DNA of 55,346 bases from Erysipelotrichaceae bacterium (GTDB lineage Bacteria > Bacillota_I > Bacilli_A > Erysipelotrichales > Erysipelotrichaceae): NCBI GenBank assembly GCA_015058875.1, contig SVBN01000009.1, positions 1 to 55,346 on the forward strand, read 5' to 3'. The notes beneath the pieces were generated by a model that was not told where the DNA came from, ran no database searches, and worked only from the letters and a program-made list of their open reading frames with translations. Numbering within the stretch: the first letter of the stretch is position 1; each line of letters opens with the position of its first letter. The translations under genes and the position numbers were made by a program. Shown in pieces: positions 17,469-25,470 of this stretch.

Positions 17469-18002
17469 TCAGTATTTCAATTCCTTATTCTCACCGATCA
17501 GACCCGGATGCGCACCCTGATCCATCAGCGGTTTTCTTTCCGGATGCGACAGCACCCATTTGTTTCTCTGCAGCAGCAGGCGTGCTTCCGGATCGGAGCA
17601 TCTGTCCCTGTCAGCTTTTTCTTCCCCGCTCAGCGGTGTATTGGTCCCCTTCGGCAGGATCACAATATCCCGGAAACCTGCATCACTGACGCGGCATGGC
17701 GACAGGTGCAGGGTTGTCTGATACATTTCAATCAGTGTTCCTTCCGGAACATAGAAGACACTTGCGTCTTCGACATGAATCTCATTGTTTCTGATCTGCC
17801 AGGTATGTGCCAGCACCAGCATGAAATCCGTGACGGCGTAATTGAGTTCGCTTCCCTTGTGATATTCAAACCCGTTATAAGTGGAGTTCCTTCCGTTGCA
17901 ATAGCCGATCTGTACCGGCATGCCGCCGTAACAGACATCCTCAATCTGTTTCCGCACTGCACAGGATTCCATTGCTTCAACGGAAGCCACGTGAACTGCC
18001 AT
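17469..18002 (-). CDS. DUF4867 family protein, N-terminally truncated by a transposon
   Basis: This is a cupin-like protein of the DUF4867 family, often found with fucose-isomerase-like genes. Family motifs are GGMPVQIGYCNGRNSTYNGFEYH, FYVPEGTLIEMYQTTLHLSPC and VILPKGTNTPL. The family normally has about 30-50 more residues at its start. Here the first four codons (ATG GCA GTT CAC) match the terminal sequence of a TnpB-type transposon, and family-like sequence starts at VASVEAMES. The transposon end therefore seems to supply a new start codon. No Shine-Dalgarno site is visible before this ATG, so expression is doubtful. Confidence 0.7.
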   Translation of the reverse strand: MAVHVASVEAMESCAVRKQIEDVCYGGMPVQIGYCNGRNSTYNGFEYHKGSELNYAVTDFMLVLAHTWQIRNNEIHVEDASVFYVPEGTLIEMYQTTLHLSPCRVSDAGFRDIVILPKGTNTPLSGEEKADRDRCSDPEARLLLQRNKWVLSHPERKPLMDQGAHPGLIGENKELKY

Positions 18003-18118
18003 ACCGCATGGGTAATGGCTTCTGAGATCCGTGGAAGTTTCCTCTTTCGAACCTGAGTATTCTCTCAGGCTTTCCGTAATACTCAGGGACGGACACTCGC
18101 CCCCTATCCGTTTCCGGA
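17991..18118 (-). ncRNA. Right end of the TnpB transposon: candidate omega RNA scaffold
   Basis: On the minus strand, downstream of tnpB, there is a hairpin with 10-bp arms (CCTGAGTATT/AATACTCAGG), a short GAGGAAACTTCC fold, CTCAGAAGC, and a final hairpin GCCATTACC-CATGC-GGTATGGC followed by AGTTCAC. This layout is typical of IS200/IS605 right ends, which specify the scaffold of the TnpB guide RNA. The adjoining guide would be read from the DUF4867 gene starting at 17990. Boundary and RNA are inferred. Confidence 0.55.
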
Positions 18119-19476
18119 TTACATTTGCTTTGCTTTCAGAGGATGAAGATCACGGAATCCCACTGTCTCTGCATTCTGAAGAAATGCAAAGTCTGTCATC
18201 CCCTCAAACGCTTCCGGTATCGCCTTCCGGATGATATTTGCACTTCCATTGATGTCTGCGTTTATGACTGTACCGTCTTTTGTTCTGTACAGGAAGCTCT
18301 GTTGATCCGCTTCCCGCTGAAAACATGTTCTTTCCCGTCTCCGTATACCGGCATCTCATCATGATCAATAAAACTTGCCCTGCTGGTATAGGATTCTTCC
18401 TGCTCAATGACACTTATGCCTTTGCATTCTGCCTTATACCGGATCATCCCCGCCAGGGTGCTGTGAGGAATCTGTACAAATGTCTGGTTTGATTTCTTTG
18501 ACATTCCCGCATTTGTCTTCCACTGATCATTCTTCCCGATCACAATCGTCCCGATATTCCTTCTCTCACATTCCCTGATCAGATGCGTACTGATCCTGTG
18601 CATCTCATCCCGCATGAATGCATCTCTCTTTCTTCCGAGATTCTTCATCCTCTCTGTATGCACATTTACTTCCTTCGGATCATGTCCCTTCATCAGAATG
18701 CCTGTATACTCAGCCTTTGCTTTGTTATAGGACTGATTCTTTGCCTTGACTGCACCACCCTTGTACAGCACCGGTCTTAACCCGTCATTGCATACGAAAG
18801 CTATGATGTTGTCCACACCGAAATCAATCCCTCCGACATAAGGACGAAGTACTTCTTCTGTCTCTGTCTCCTGTTCACATACCAGGATCATCTCATATTC
18901 TCCGTAATACGGTCTGATCTTCACCTCCTTCAGTACATCTCCTTCAGGTATCATCACTGCCGGTCTTTCCTTTGTCTTCGGCAGCTTCAGGTATTTCCCA
19001 TATACGGTACAGTCCTGATTCGTCATTGTGATCATTCTCTGTTCTGCCTTTGTATACTTCGGCATCTTCGGTTTCCCGGTAAACAGAGAAGGATCCTTGT
19101 TATATGCTGCAAGTGCCTTCAGCCAGCTTTCGAATTCATTGACTGTCTCTCTGGCAATTGCCTGCGCGCTCTGCATCGGAAGTCCGCTGAAATAATCCGG
19201 ATTCTTATTTACACGGAGAAGTCTGTCCATGAAGGCATAGCTGATGACTTTCCCCGGAACCGGTTTTCCGGACTTCCTGCAGGTAAGCATGACTTCATTG
19301 AATACTTCTTCCTGAAGCGGCTGAAGGGAATCACTGCCCTGTAAAGTGAACCATTGGCGCAGACGGAAAAGAACCGCGTTTCTGAGGTTCTTTGACTTCA
19401 TGCACATTGCGGAACAGTAATCAGATAAAGCAGGATAACGGTTCCTGCAGATATGAAAACGGACTGATCTGTACAT
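18119..19476 (-). pseudogene. tnpB: tnpB, RNA-guided nuclease gene with a frameshift before the last RuvC motif
   Basis: The open frame (18262-19476, 404 residues) has RuvC-I Asp in YVGGIDFGVDNIIAFV and RuvC-II Glu in VIEQEESYTSRAS. It then runs out of frame after GKRIN, ending SCTEQKTVQS. In another frame, from about 18297 on, the sequence continues FLYRTKDGTVINADINGSANI, which is the family's RuvC-III region with its final Asp, and ends at 18119. One missing base near CGGATCAACAGAGC explains this. The zinc-finger region usual in TnpB is not seen in the intact frame. Unless the ribosome shifts frame here, the nuclease is inactive. Confidence 0.8.
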
Positions 19477-19659
19477 ATGGGTGTATTTTCAAAAATAATG
19501 CATTGATTACGCATTTATTATAACACTATTATACACTTAAGTATATGATGTATAATATTTTGAAAACTCCGGTCAAAATCAAAATATCGGACTGAAAATA
19601 CAAGGCAGGAACACCTTCGGTGTCATTCCATAAGGTACGAATTCATCACCACCCATGCG

Positions 19660-20022
19660 GTGATCCCCAACGGCTCCTATGGATGGTGTCCTCTTCACTG
19701 GGGGATAGAACAGAAATTCGGAAACAGGAAGAATCCGCACTTTGAATTCAGCAGTGATGAAATGCAGATCCTTTCCAGACTGCGGAAAAATCCTGAATAT
19801 TGTGATCTTGTAATATCGGCTTATACGCTGAAACAGATGAACGGGATTGATTTTCTGGAGACTGTCCGCAGGCTGAATCCGGCAATCAGTACGGTACTCT
19901 GCTCGGAAAGCCTGGATGCAGACCTGCAATGGTATGTTAACAATCAGATCATTGATCGGATTGTCCTGCGCGATCAGCTGGAATCCGAGCTGGAACAGGC
20001 AATTGACGCAGAGAAGCGTTAA
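19660..20022 (+). pseudogene. Degenerate response-regulator receiver fragment
   Basis: From about residue 25 the reading frame matches the second half of a CheY-like receiver: DLVISAYTLKQMNGIDFLETVRRLNP and ISTVLCSES. The phosphoacceptor Asp is replaced by Ala (ISAYT where ISDYT would be expected), and the N-terminal acidic pair is missing altogether. The frame begins at a GTG without a ribosome site and continues upstream without a stop toward the transposon's left side. It is probably the remnant of a receiver gene cut at its 5' end. A small functional pseudo-receiver is less likely. Confidence 0.5.
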
Positions 20023-20056
20023 GCCGTTATACTGTGAATAATTTCACGAAATATGC

Positions 20057-20084
20057 TTGACAGCCCATACCGGTATGATATGAT
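20057..20084 (+). promoter_or_regulatory. Strong sigma-70-type promoter of the riboswitch-hflKC unit
   Basis: TTGACA at 20057-20062 and TATGAT at 20079-20084 are separated by 16 bp. Transcription would begin near 20091, exactly at the first base of the riboswitch P1 helix. Confidence 0.85.
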
Positions 20085-20090
20085 GGAATC

Positions 20091-20182
20091 GCAATGAGGG
20101 AGTAGCTGGCAGAGAAATCTGCCGGACAGATCACCATCACGGCAGATAACCTGGTCTGTTCCTGAAAGCAAGACTCATGCAT
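20091..20182 (+). ncRNA. yybP-ykoY (Mn2+) riboswitch aptamer
   Basis: The sequence has both conserved halves of this riboswitch: GAGGGAGTAGC at 20096-20106 and GAAAGCAAGACTC at 20164-20176. They are closed by a P1 helix of GCAATGAG with CTCATGC. The spacing and motifs match the known Mn2+-sensing aptamers, in which the two internal loops dock to form a Mn2+ site. It is followed by a terminator hairpin and then hflK-hflC. In known examples Mn2+ binding turns on downstream genes, usually manganese exporters or P-type ATPases; stress-protease regulators are not a usual target. Confidence 0.85.
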
Positions 20183-20221
20183 GGTGTATTGAACTGTGTG
20201 TGAGGAGATAAAGAGTACATC

Positions 20222-20252
20222 CGGATACAGTTCAGTACTGTATCCGTTTTTC
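20222..20252 (+). terminator. Intrinsic terminator in the riboswitch leader
   Basis: CGGATACAG-ttcagta-CTGTATCCG is a perfect 9-bp hairpin followed by TTTTT, 15 bases before the hflK start. It is the likely expression platform of the riboswitch. Confidence 0.85.
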
Positions 20253-20266
20253 GTAAGGAGGGCAAC

Positions 20267-21232
20267 ATGAAAAACAATGTATTTGAAACACTGCAGTCCA
20301 TGCGCGGAGGGATTCCGAAGCCGGATCTGAAATTCTCCTGGAAAAAGATCCTGCCGGTTCTTCTGATCGTACTGGTCGCACTGGCCGGGAACTCATCGTT
20401 CTACAGCGTCAGTGAAGACGAGCAGGCGGTCGTGACCATGTTCGGCAAGGTGCAGCGTGTGGATTCCGCCGGACTGCACTTCAAGATTCCGTTTGCGGAA
20501 CGTGTCACAAAGGTGGATATGACAACCCATGGCTTCGGACTTGGCTACCAGGTGGAAGGCGGCGGTCAGAATATTGATATCGAATCGGATGCACGGATGA
20601 TTACATCGGATTTCAATCTGATCAACATCGACTTCTATCTGGAATACAAAGTCTCCGATCCGATCGCCTACCTGTTCAACACCAACGATCCGGAGATGAT
20701 CCTGGCCAATGAAGCGCTGTCCTGCATCCGTGCAACCGTAACGGACTATCCGGTAGATGAAGTGATGACAACCGGAAAAGGACAGATCCAGTCGGAGATC
20801 CGCGAAACTCTGTCGAAGGAACTGAACGAAAAGCAGATCGGACTGCAGATCGTGAATGTATCCGTACAGGACTCCGAGCCCCCGACCGCGGAAGTCGCAA
20901 GAGCCTTCAAGGCTGTGGAAACCGCAAGACAGGGCAAGGAAACAGCGATTAACGACGCAAACCGCTACCGCAATGAACAGATACCGTATGCGGAGGCGGA
21001 AGCCGACCGGATTATCCAGGAAGCCGAAGCGGAAAAGACCGCAAGAATTGCCGAGGCGGAAGGTCAGGCGGAACGCTTTGAAAAGATGTATGAAGAGTAC
21101 AGCAAATTCCCGCTGATTACCAAAAAGAGAATGTTCTATGAAGCAATGGAAGATACACTGCCGGATCTGAAGGTCATTATCTCCGACGGGTCCACGCAGA
21201 CATTGCTGCCGCTGGAAACATTCGGGAACTGA
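20267..21232 (+). CDS. hflK: HflK, SPFH/band-7 protein, modulator of FtsH protease
   Basis: HflK and HflC form a membrane cage around the FtsH protease and tune its activity. The 321-residue protein has one N-terminal transmembrane helix (about 27-45), an SPFH domain starting at YSVSEDEQAVVTMFGKVQRVDSAGLHFKIPF, and an Ala/Glu-rich coiled coil (about 225-275). It lacks the long Gly-rich N-terminal tail of E. coli HflK. AAGGAGG precedes the ATG by 6 bases. It is co-transcribed with hflC 17 bases downstream, behind the riboswitch and terminator. Confidence 0.92.
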   Translation: MKNNVFETLQSMRGGIPKPDLKFSWKKILPVLLIVLVALAGNSSFYSVSEDEQAVVTMFGKVQRVDSAGLHFKIPFAERVTKVDMTTHGFGLGYQVEGGGQNIDIESDARMITSDFNLINIDFYLEYKVSDPIAYLFNTNDPEMILANEALSCIRATVTDYPVDEVMTTGKGQIQSEIRETLSKELNEKQIGLQIVNVSVQDSEPPTAEVARAFKAVETARQGKETAINDANRYRNEQIPYAEAEADRIIQEAEAEKTARIAEAEGQAERFEKMYEEYSKFPLITKKRMFYEAMEDTLPDLKVIISDGSTQTLLPLETFGN

Positions 21233-21249
21233 CGAAAGGAGCACATATT

Positions 21250-22110
21250 ATGAAGCATTTATGGAAAGTCATAGCAGTGATTGCAGCAGCTGTACTGCTG
21301 GGATCCTCACTGTTCTCCGTCAATATGAATGAATATGCGGTTGTCCGGCAGCTCGGAAGAGTTGTCAAAGTGGAAAATACACCGGGACTGAAATTCAAGA
21401 TGCCGTTTGTACAGACGGTGGAAACAATCTCCGCAAGAACGATTCTGTATGATATTCCGGAATCGGATGTGATTACCAGAGATAAGAAATCTATGATCGC
21501 TGATAACTTTGTCCTTTGGAGAGTCACGGATCCGATGGCATATATCCGTACGCTGAACGCCTCCATGCCGAGAGCTGAGGAGCGCATTGAAGCAGCGGTA
21601 TACAACGCCCTGAAGAATACGATTTCCTCCATGAACCAGGATGATATCATTGCCTCTACGGGTGAAAAGCTGACCGGTATGATCACCAGGGAAGCCAATT
21701 CGGATATCGGACAGTACGGCATTGAAATCATTACATCCCAGATCAAGATCCTCGGTCTGCCGAGCGACAACGAATCAGCGGTATATGAACGCATGATTTC
21801 CGAAAGAAACAATATTGCGGCAGGATATACTGCAGGCGGTGCATCGGAAGCCCAGAAGATCCGCAACAAGACGGACAGGGAAGTAACTGTTCTGATTGCG
21901 GAAGCACAGAAAAAGGCCGCCATTCTCAGAGCGGAAGGTGAAGAGCAGTACATGCAGGTATTGCAGGAAGCCTACAATACGCCCGAGAAAGCAGAATTCT
22001 ACGAATACGCAAGGTCCCTGGACGCAATGAAGCAGTCGCTGCAGGGAGACAACAAGACAATTATCCTCAATCAGGATTCCGAGCTTGCACATATCCTGCA
22101 GGGAAACTGA
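21250..22110 (+). CDS. hflC: HflC, SPFH/band-7 protein, modulator of FtsH protease
   Basis: This partner of HflK has 286 residues: one N-terminal transmembrane helix (about 7-24), then an SPFH domain beginning SVNMNEYAVVRQLGRVVKVENTPGLKFKMPF. The coiled-coil segment ends with EARKAAIL-like helices (IAEAQKKAAILRAEGEEQ), and a hydrophobic/Pro-poor C-terminus LAHILQGN follows. GAAAGGAG lies upstream. Having the pair adjacent is typical; placing it under a manganese riboswitch is not. Confidence 0.93.
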   Translation: MKHLWKVIAVIAAAVLLGSSLFSVNMNEYAVVRQLGRVVKVENTPGLKFKMPFVQTVETISARTILYDIPESDVITRDKKSMIADNFVLWRVTDPMAYIRTLNASMPRAEERIEAAVYNALKNTISSMNQDDIIASTGEKLTGMITREANSDIGQYGIEIITSQIKILGLPSDNESAVYERMISERNNIAAGYTAGGASEAQKIRNKTDREVTVLIAEAQKKAAILRAEGEEQYMQVLQEAYNTPEKAEFYEYARSLDAMKQSLQGDNKTIILNQDSELAHILQGN

Positions 22111-22144
22111 AACAGCACAGCAAAGAATACATAATGGATTAACC

Positions 22145-22176
22145 GGCGTCAGTGATCAAAAGCTGACGCTTTTCTT
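22145..22176 (+). terminator. Rho-independent terminator of hflKC
   Basis: GCGTCAG and CTGACGC pair across a 10-base loop and are followed by TTTTC. Confidence 0.8.
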
Positions 22177-22385
22177 TTCTGTACCGGCAGTTCCGCAAGC
22201 GGTAAGTTTTCATTTGCTGTACAGCGCTGCAGTATACACGGCTTCGCATTACTGTCTGCCTGTCTGCGGTGTTCAAGTATTAATACCACAGTTGCCGCAG
22301 ATTTTGCGACAACTGAAAAACAGGATTCCTCTTTCAATAAACCGGCAATCCGCCTGCGGATTCTGTCAGACCGGTCGGATTACAG
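22177..22385. other. Intergenic stretch with a conserved-looking hairpin
   Basis: No gene is supported here. It contains an imperfect stem-loop at 22289-22315 (CAGTTG-CGCA paired with TGCG-CAACTG) and a shorter one near 22344-22362 (AATCCGC/GCGGATT). Neither has a downstream T-run, so they are not obvious terminators. Confidence 0.4.
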
Positions 22386-22413
22386 AAAAAACTTTGCAGT
22401 ATTTCCTGCAAAG
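22386..22413 (-). terminator. Rho-independent terminator of the glycosyltransferase gene
   Basis: On the minus strand CTTTGCAG and CTGCAAAG form an 8-bp stem followed by TTTTTT. Confidence 0.85.
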
Positions 22414-22425
22414 CTTCTGAGATAC

Positions 22426-23466
22426 TTATCCTTTTGTGTATGTGAACTTTCTGAACTGACGGTAGATGCCGGAGAATGTATTCTTGGCAAAGCTCAGTGC
22501 GGCGTATGTCCGGACAATCATTGCCGGACTGCCGGACTCCGCTGTCTTTTTGAAGATTTTGGAATACGTGTTCGGAGCCTGGGCGGTACGGATGACATTC
22601 ATCCCCTGGGGAGTTGTGATATATTCTCTGACCAGATTCAGCCGCTCCTGCGTATTATAGGGATTGCCGTCCGCAAACAGATTGATGACAAACACTTCGT
22701 ATTCTCTCAGCAGGTAGTTGTCAATCAGCGGATGGCCCGGTGCACCGAGATCGCTCATCATCTGCTTTACGGCGTCTTCCTTGTCCTTCAGGACGGTTGT
22801 TTCATCCGGCAGATAACGGTTGACCATGCTTTCCTTTGCCCGCTTTTCATAATGATAGACAATGAGTGATGTGCTGATAACCTTCTTTGCATGGGTGAAT
22901 GCAACACAGTTGAAGATCAGATCACCGGAGTTCTCCTTGCCTGCCGGCAGGCATTCGGGATGATCTTTCAGAATGGATGTGCGGTAGAACTTATTCCAGT
23001 AAGTATTGAAGTTATCATTCTCAAAGCAGTCTGCCACAGCATCCACGGTCTTCAGATAAACTCTGTCCGGACATGTCATATTGAAGGTGTATCCTTCTTC
23101 CACAAAGTCAACGGTGTTTCCGAAGATCAGAATATCCGGATCATCCTTCAGATATCTCAGCAGCTTGTGCACTGTGTTTTCTTCCAGCCGGTCATCATCG
23201 TCGATGAACCAGCTGTATTTGCCTGATGCATATCCGAGGGCTGTCTGCCTTGCGGCAGTACATCCGGCATTGGGCTGGGCATATACACGGATTTCGGGAT
23301 ATCTTGCCTGATAATCCTGCAGCACCTGCAGGCTGTGATCCTTTGAGCCGTCATCCACCAATATCAGCTCGATCTCATCATTCAGCTGGGGGATGATACT
23401 GTCGAGACACTGTCCGAGTTCCTTTTCGGCGTTATATACAGGGATTAATATCGAAAGTGTTTTCAT
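22426..23466 (-). CDS. Glycosyltransferase family 2 protein
   Basis: This 346-residue inverting GT-A glycosyltransferase begins MKTLSILIPVYNAEKELGQCLDSI. The nucleotide-sugar pocket has LILVDDGSKDHSLQVL, and the metal-binding motif is WFIDDDDRLEENTV near residue 95. After the catalytic core (about 1-220) there is a basic C-terminal region without clear membrane helices. Such enzymes build cell-wall polysaccharide, teichoic acid or exopolysaccharide. It stands alone with its own terminator, so the acceptor cannot be inferred. Confidence 0.9.
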   Translation of the reverse strand: MKTLSILIPVYNAEKELGQCLDSIIPQLNDEIELILVDDGSKDHSLQVLQDYQARYPEIRVYAQPNAGCTAARQTALGYASGKYSWFIDDDDRLEENTVHKLLRYLKDDPDILIFGNTVDFVEEGYTFNMTCPDRVYLKTVDAVADCFENDNFNTYWNKFYRTSILKDHPECLPAGKENSGDLIFNCVAFTHAKKVISTSLIVYHYEKRAKESMVNRYLPDETTVLKDKEDAVKQMMSDLGAPGHPLIDNYLLREYEVFVINLFADGNPYNTQERLNLVREYITTPQGMNVIRTAQAPNTYSKIFKKTAESGSPAMIVRTYAALSFAKNTFSGIYRQFRKFTYTKG

Positions 23467-23518
23467 ATAGTTTCCTCTTTGCCTGTATATTCTACCATAC
23501 CTCTGTATTTTTCATGAT

Positions 23519-23547
23519 TTGACTGTACGGATTCCTTTGAATATGAA
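23519..23547 (+). promoter_or_regulatory. Promoter of the IlvD/Edd-family dehydratase gene
   Basis: TTGACT (23519-23524), a 17-bp spacer and TATGAA (23542-23547). Transcription would start near 23554, downstream of an upstream in-frame ATG at 23551; this supports the start codon at 23584. Confidence 0.6.
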
Positions 23548-23583
23548 ACAATGAAGGTAAGCATAGCAGGAGAAAAAAATAAT

Positions 23584-25374
23584 ATGAAGGAATTACGAAG
23601 CCAGAAAGCCCGCAGTCTCGCACCGGAAAACGATCCTCTGAAGATCGGCATGGGGTGGAAGAAAGAAGACCTGGGAAAACCGCAGGTTATGATTGCGTCC
23701 TCCTACGGTGACAGCCATCCGGGTTCTGCCCATCTGAACCAGTTTGTTGAAAAAGCATATTGCGGTGTCACGGATGCCGGAGGGAAGCCGGCAAGATACT
23801 TCGCAACGGATATGTGTGACGGCATTGCCCAGGGACATGACGGAATGAATTACTCCCTGCCGCACAGGGATGCCATGGTCAACCTGATCGAAGCGCAGGC
23901 AAACGCTTCCGTATATGACGGCGGCGTCTTTATCGCAAGCTGCGACAAGTCCATGCCGGCAATGCTGATGAGCATCGGCAGACTGAAGGAAATGAGTGCG
24001 ATTGTCGTGACTGGCGGCGTTATGGAAGGTCATTCCATCACCCCTGAATACATCGTCAATGACCCGGACTGTGCCATCAATGAACTGCTCACACTGGAAC
24101 AGATCGGCAAGTTTGACGCCTGGGAAAAGACCGGCAAGATCCCGGAAAAACAGCTGGAATACTATAAGCTGAATGCCTGCCCGAGCTGCGGCGCATGTTC
24201 GTTTATGGGAACGGCTTCCACAATGCAGATCATGGCGGAGGCACTCGGCCTGGCACTGCCCGGCACAACCCTGATGCCGGCGACGGCACCGGAGCTGAAG
24301 CAGGCCGCGTATGACGCCGGAAAACAGCTGATGTATCTGATTGAACACGGCATTACCGCCGGAGATATCGTGACCGAAAAGAGCATTGAGAATGCGATCA
24401 TGGTTCACGCCGCAATCTCCGGATCCACCAACGCCACAATGCACATTCCGGCAATCGCCCATGAATTCGGCATTGAAGTCAATGCGGAAACATTCGACCG
24501 GATGCACAGACATGCACACTACCTGCTCAACATCCGTCCTTCCGGAGACTGGCCCGCACAGTATTTCTATTATGCCGGAGGCGTTCCCAGAGTCATGGAG
24601 GAAATCAGAAGCGAACTGCATCTGGATGTCATGACCGTTACCGGAAAGACGCTTGGGGAGAATCTGGATGAGCTGAAGGCAAACGGTTTCTATGACCGGT
24701 GCGACGTGCTGCTTGCGGAAAAGGGAAAACTGCTCGGCAGAACAATCGACCGTACGGATATCATTCATACATTTGACAACGCCAAGGGAACCAACGGCAG
24801 TATTGCGATTCTGAAGGGGAACTTGGCACCGGAAGGATGCGTGATCAAGCATACCGCATGCCCGAAGGAAATGTTCCACGCCGTGCTGAAGGCAAAGCCG
24901 TATGATTCCGAAGAGGAGTGCATCCATGCAGTGCTCAACGGTGAAGTGAAGCCGGGCGATGCGATCTTTATCCGCTATGAAGGACCGAAGGGATCGGGCA
25001 TGCCGGAAATGTTCTATACCGGCGAAGCGATCTGCGCCGATCCGGAGCTGGCAAGATCCGTCGCATTGATTACCGACGGCAGATTCTCCGGTGCCTCCAG
25101 AGGACCGGTTATCGGCCACGTATGTCCGGAAGCCGCGGCAGGCGGACCGATTGCCTTTGTCGAAGAGGGCGACCTGATTGAGATTGATGTGGAAAACCGG
25201 AAGCTTGCAATTATCGGCATTGCCGGAGAAAAGAAAACGCCGGAAGAAATCGACGCCGTACTGGCTGAGCGCAGAAAGAACTGGAAAGGCTTTGAAAGCA
25301 GATATAAGCACGGACTTCTGAAACTGTATGCACAGCATGCGGTCAGCTCCATGAAGGGCGCTTACATGGAATAA
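23584..25374 (+). CDS. IlvD/Edd family dehydratase (dihydroxy-acid or sugar-acid dehydratase)
   Basis: This iron-sulfur dehydratase has about 596 residues. Cluster and active-site motifs are SCDKSMPAMLM, CPSCGACSFMGTASTM and TDGRFSGASRGPVIGHV. Family members dehydrate dihydroxy-acids in branched-chain amino acid synthesis, or aldonic acids in sugar breakdown. No other ilv or leu gene is near it; it is a single-gene unit between a promoter and a terminator. A pentonate/hexonate dehydratase is therefore a serious alternative to IlvD. The start at 23584 has AGGAG about 11 bases upstream. Confidence 0.85.
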   Translation: MKELRSQKARSLAPENDPLKIGMGWKKEDLGKPQVMIASSYGDSHPGSAHLNQFVEKAYCGVTDAGGKPARYFATDMCDGIAQGHDGMNYSLPHRDAMVNLIEAQANASVYDGGVFIASCDKSMPAMLMSIGRLKEMSAIVVTGGVMEGHSITPEYIVNDPDCAINELLTLEQIGKFDAWEKTGKIPEKQLEYYKLNACPSCGACSFMGTASTMQIMAEALGLALPGTTLMPATAPELKQAAYDAGKQLMYLIEHGITAGDIVTEKSIENAIMVHAAISGSTNATMHIPAIAHEFGIEVNAETFDRMHRHAHYLLNIRPSGDWPAQYFYYAGGVPRVMEEIRSELHLDVMTVTGKTLGENLDELKANGFYDRCDVLLAEKGKLLGRTIDRTDIIHTFDNAKGTNGSIAILKGNLAPEGCVIKHTACPKEMFHAVLKAKPYDSEEECIHAVLNGEVKPGDAIFIRYEGPKGSGMPEMFYTGEAICADPELARSVALITDGRFSGASRGPVIGHVCPEAAAGGPIAFVEEGDLIEIDVENRKLAIIGIAGEKKTPEEIDAVLAERRKNWKGFESRYKHGLLKLYAQHAVSSMKGAYME

Positions 25375-25385
25375 AACAGGACAGG

Positions 25386-25414
25386 GACTCCGCATGAAAG
25401 ACGGAGTTCTTTTC
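25386..25414 (+). terminator. Rho-independent terminator
   Basis: GACTCCG and CGGAGTT form a 7-bp stem followed by CTTTTC, just after the dehydratase stop codon. Confidence 0.75.
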
Positions 25415-25470
25415 TGTTGCCCGCAGGAAAGAAACTGATACAATTATGCGCAGGAAGCGAAGGGAAGCAT

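Larger units (their letters stand above)
17991..19600 (-). mobile_element. IS200/IS605-family element of the TnpB-only (IS1341-like) type
   Basis: The element carries a tnpB-like gene, has no tnpA, and ends on the right at about 17991. The left end is not clear. The AT-rich stretch 19480-19560 holds short inverted repeats (TATACTTAAGTGTATA) and a TATAAT box. Hairpins at 19609-19664 (ACACC-ttc-GGTGT and ATCACC...GGTGAT) may also belong to it. An 11-base ACCCATGCGGT occurs near both ends in opposite orientation (18003-18013 and 19651-19661). The left boundary given is approximate. Confidence 0.6.

Noticed and set aside
22149-22337. 62-codon minus-strand frame between hflC and the glycosyltransferase gene
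   Set aside because: No ribosome site, composition unlike the neighbours, and it runs through the hflKC terminator.
23593-25443. 616-codon open frame on the minus strand opposite the IlvD/Edd-family gene
   Set aside because: The plus-strand gene has cluster motifs, promoter and terminator; the reverse frame shows Cys/His-rich noise and no family.
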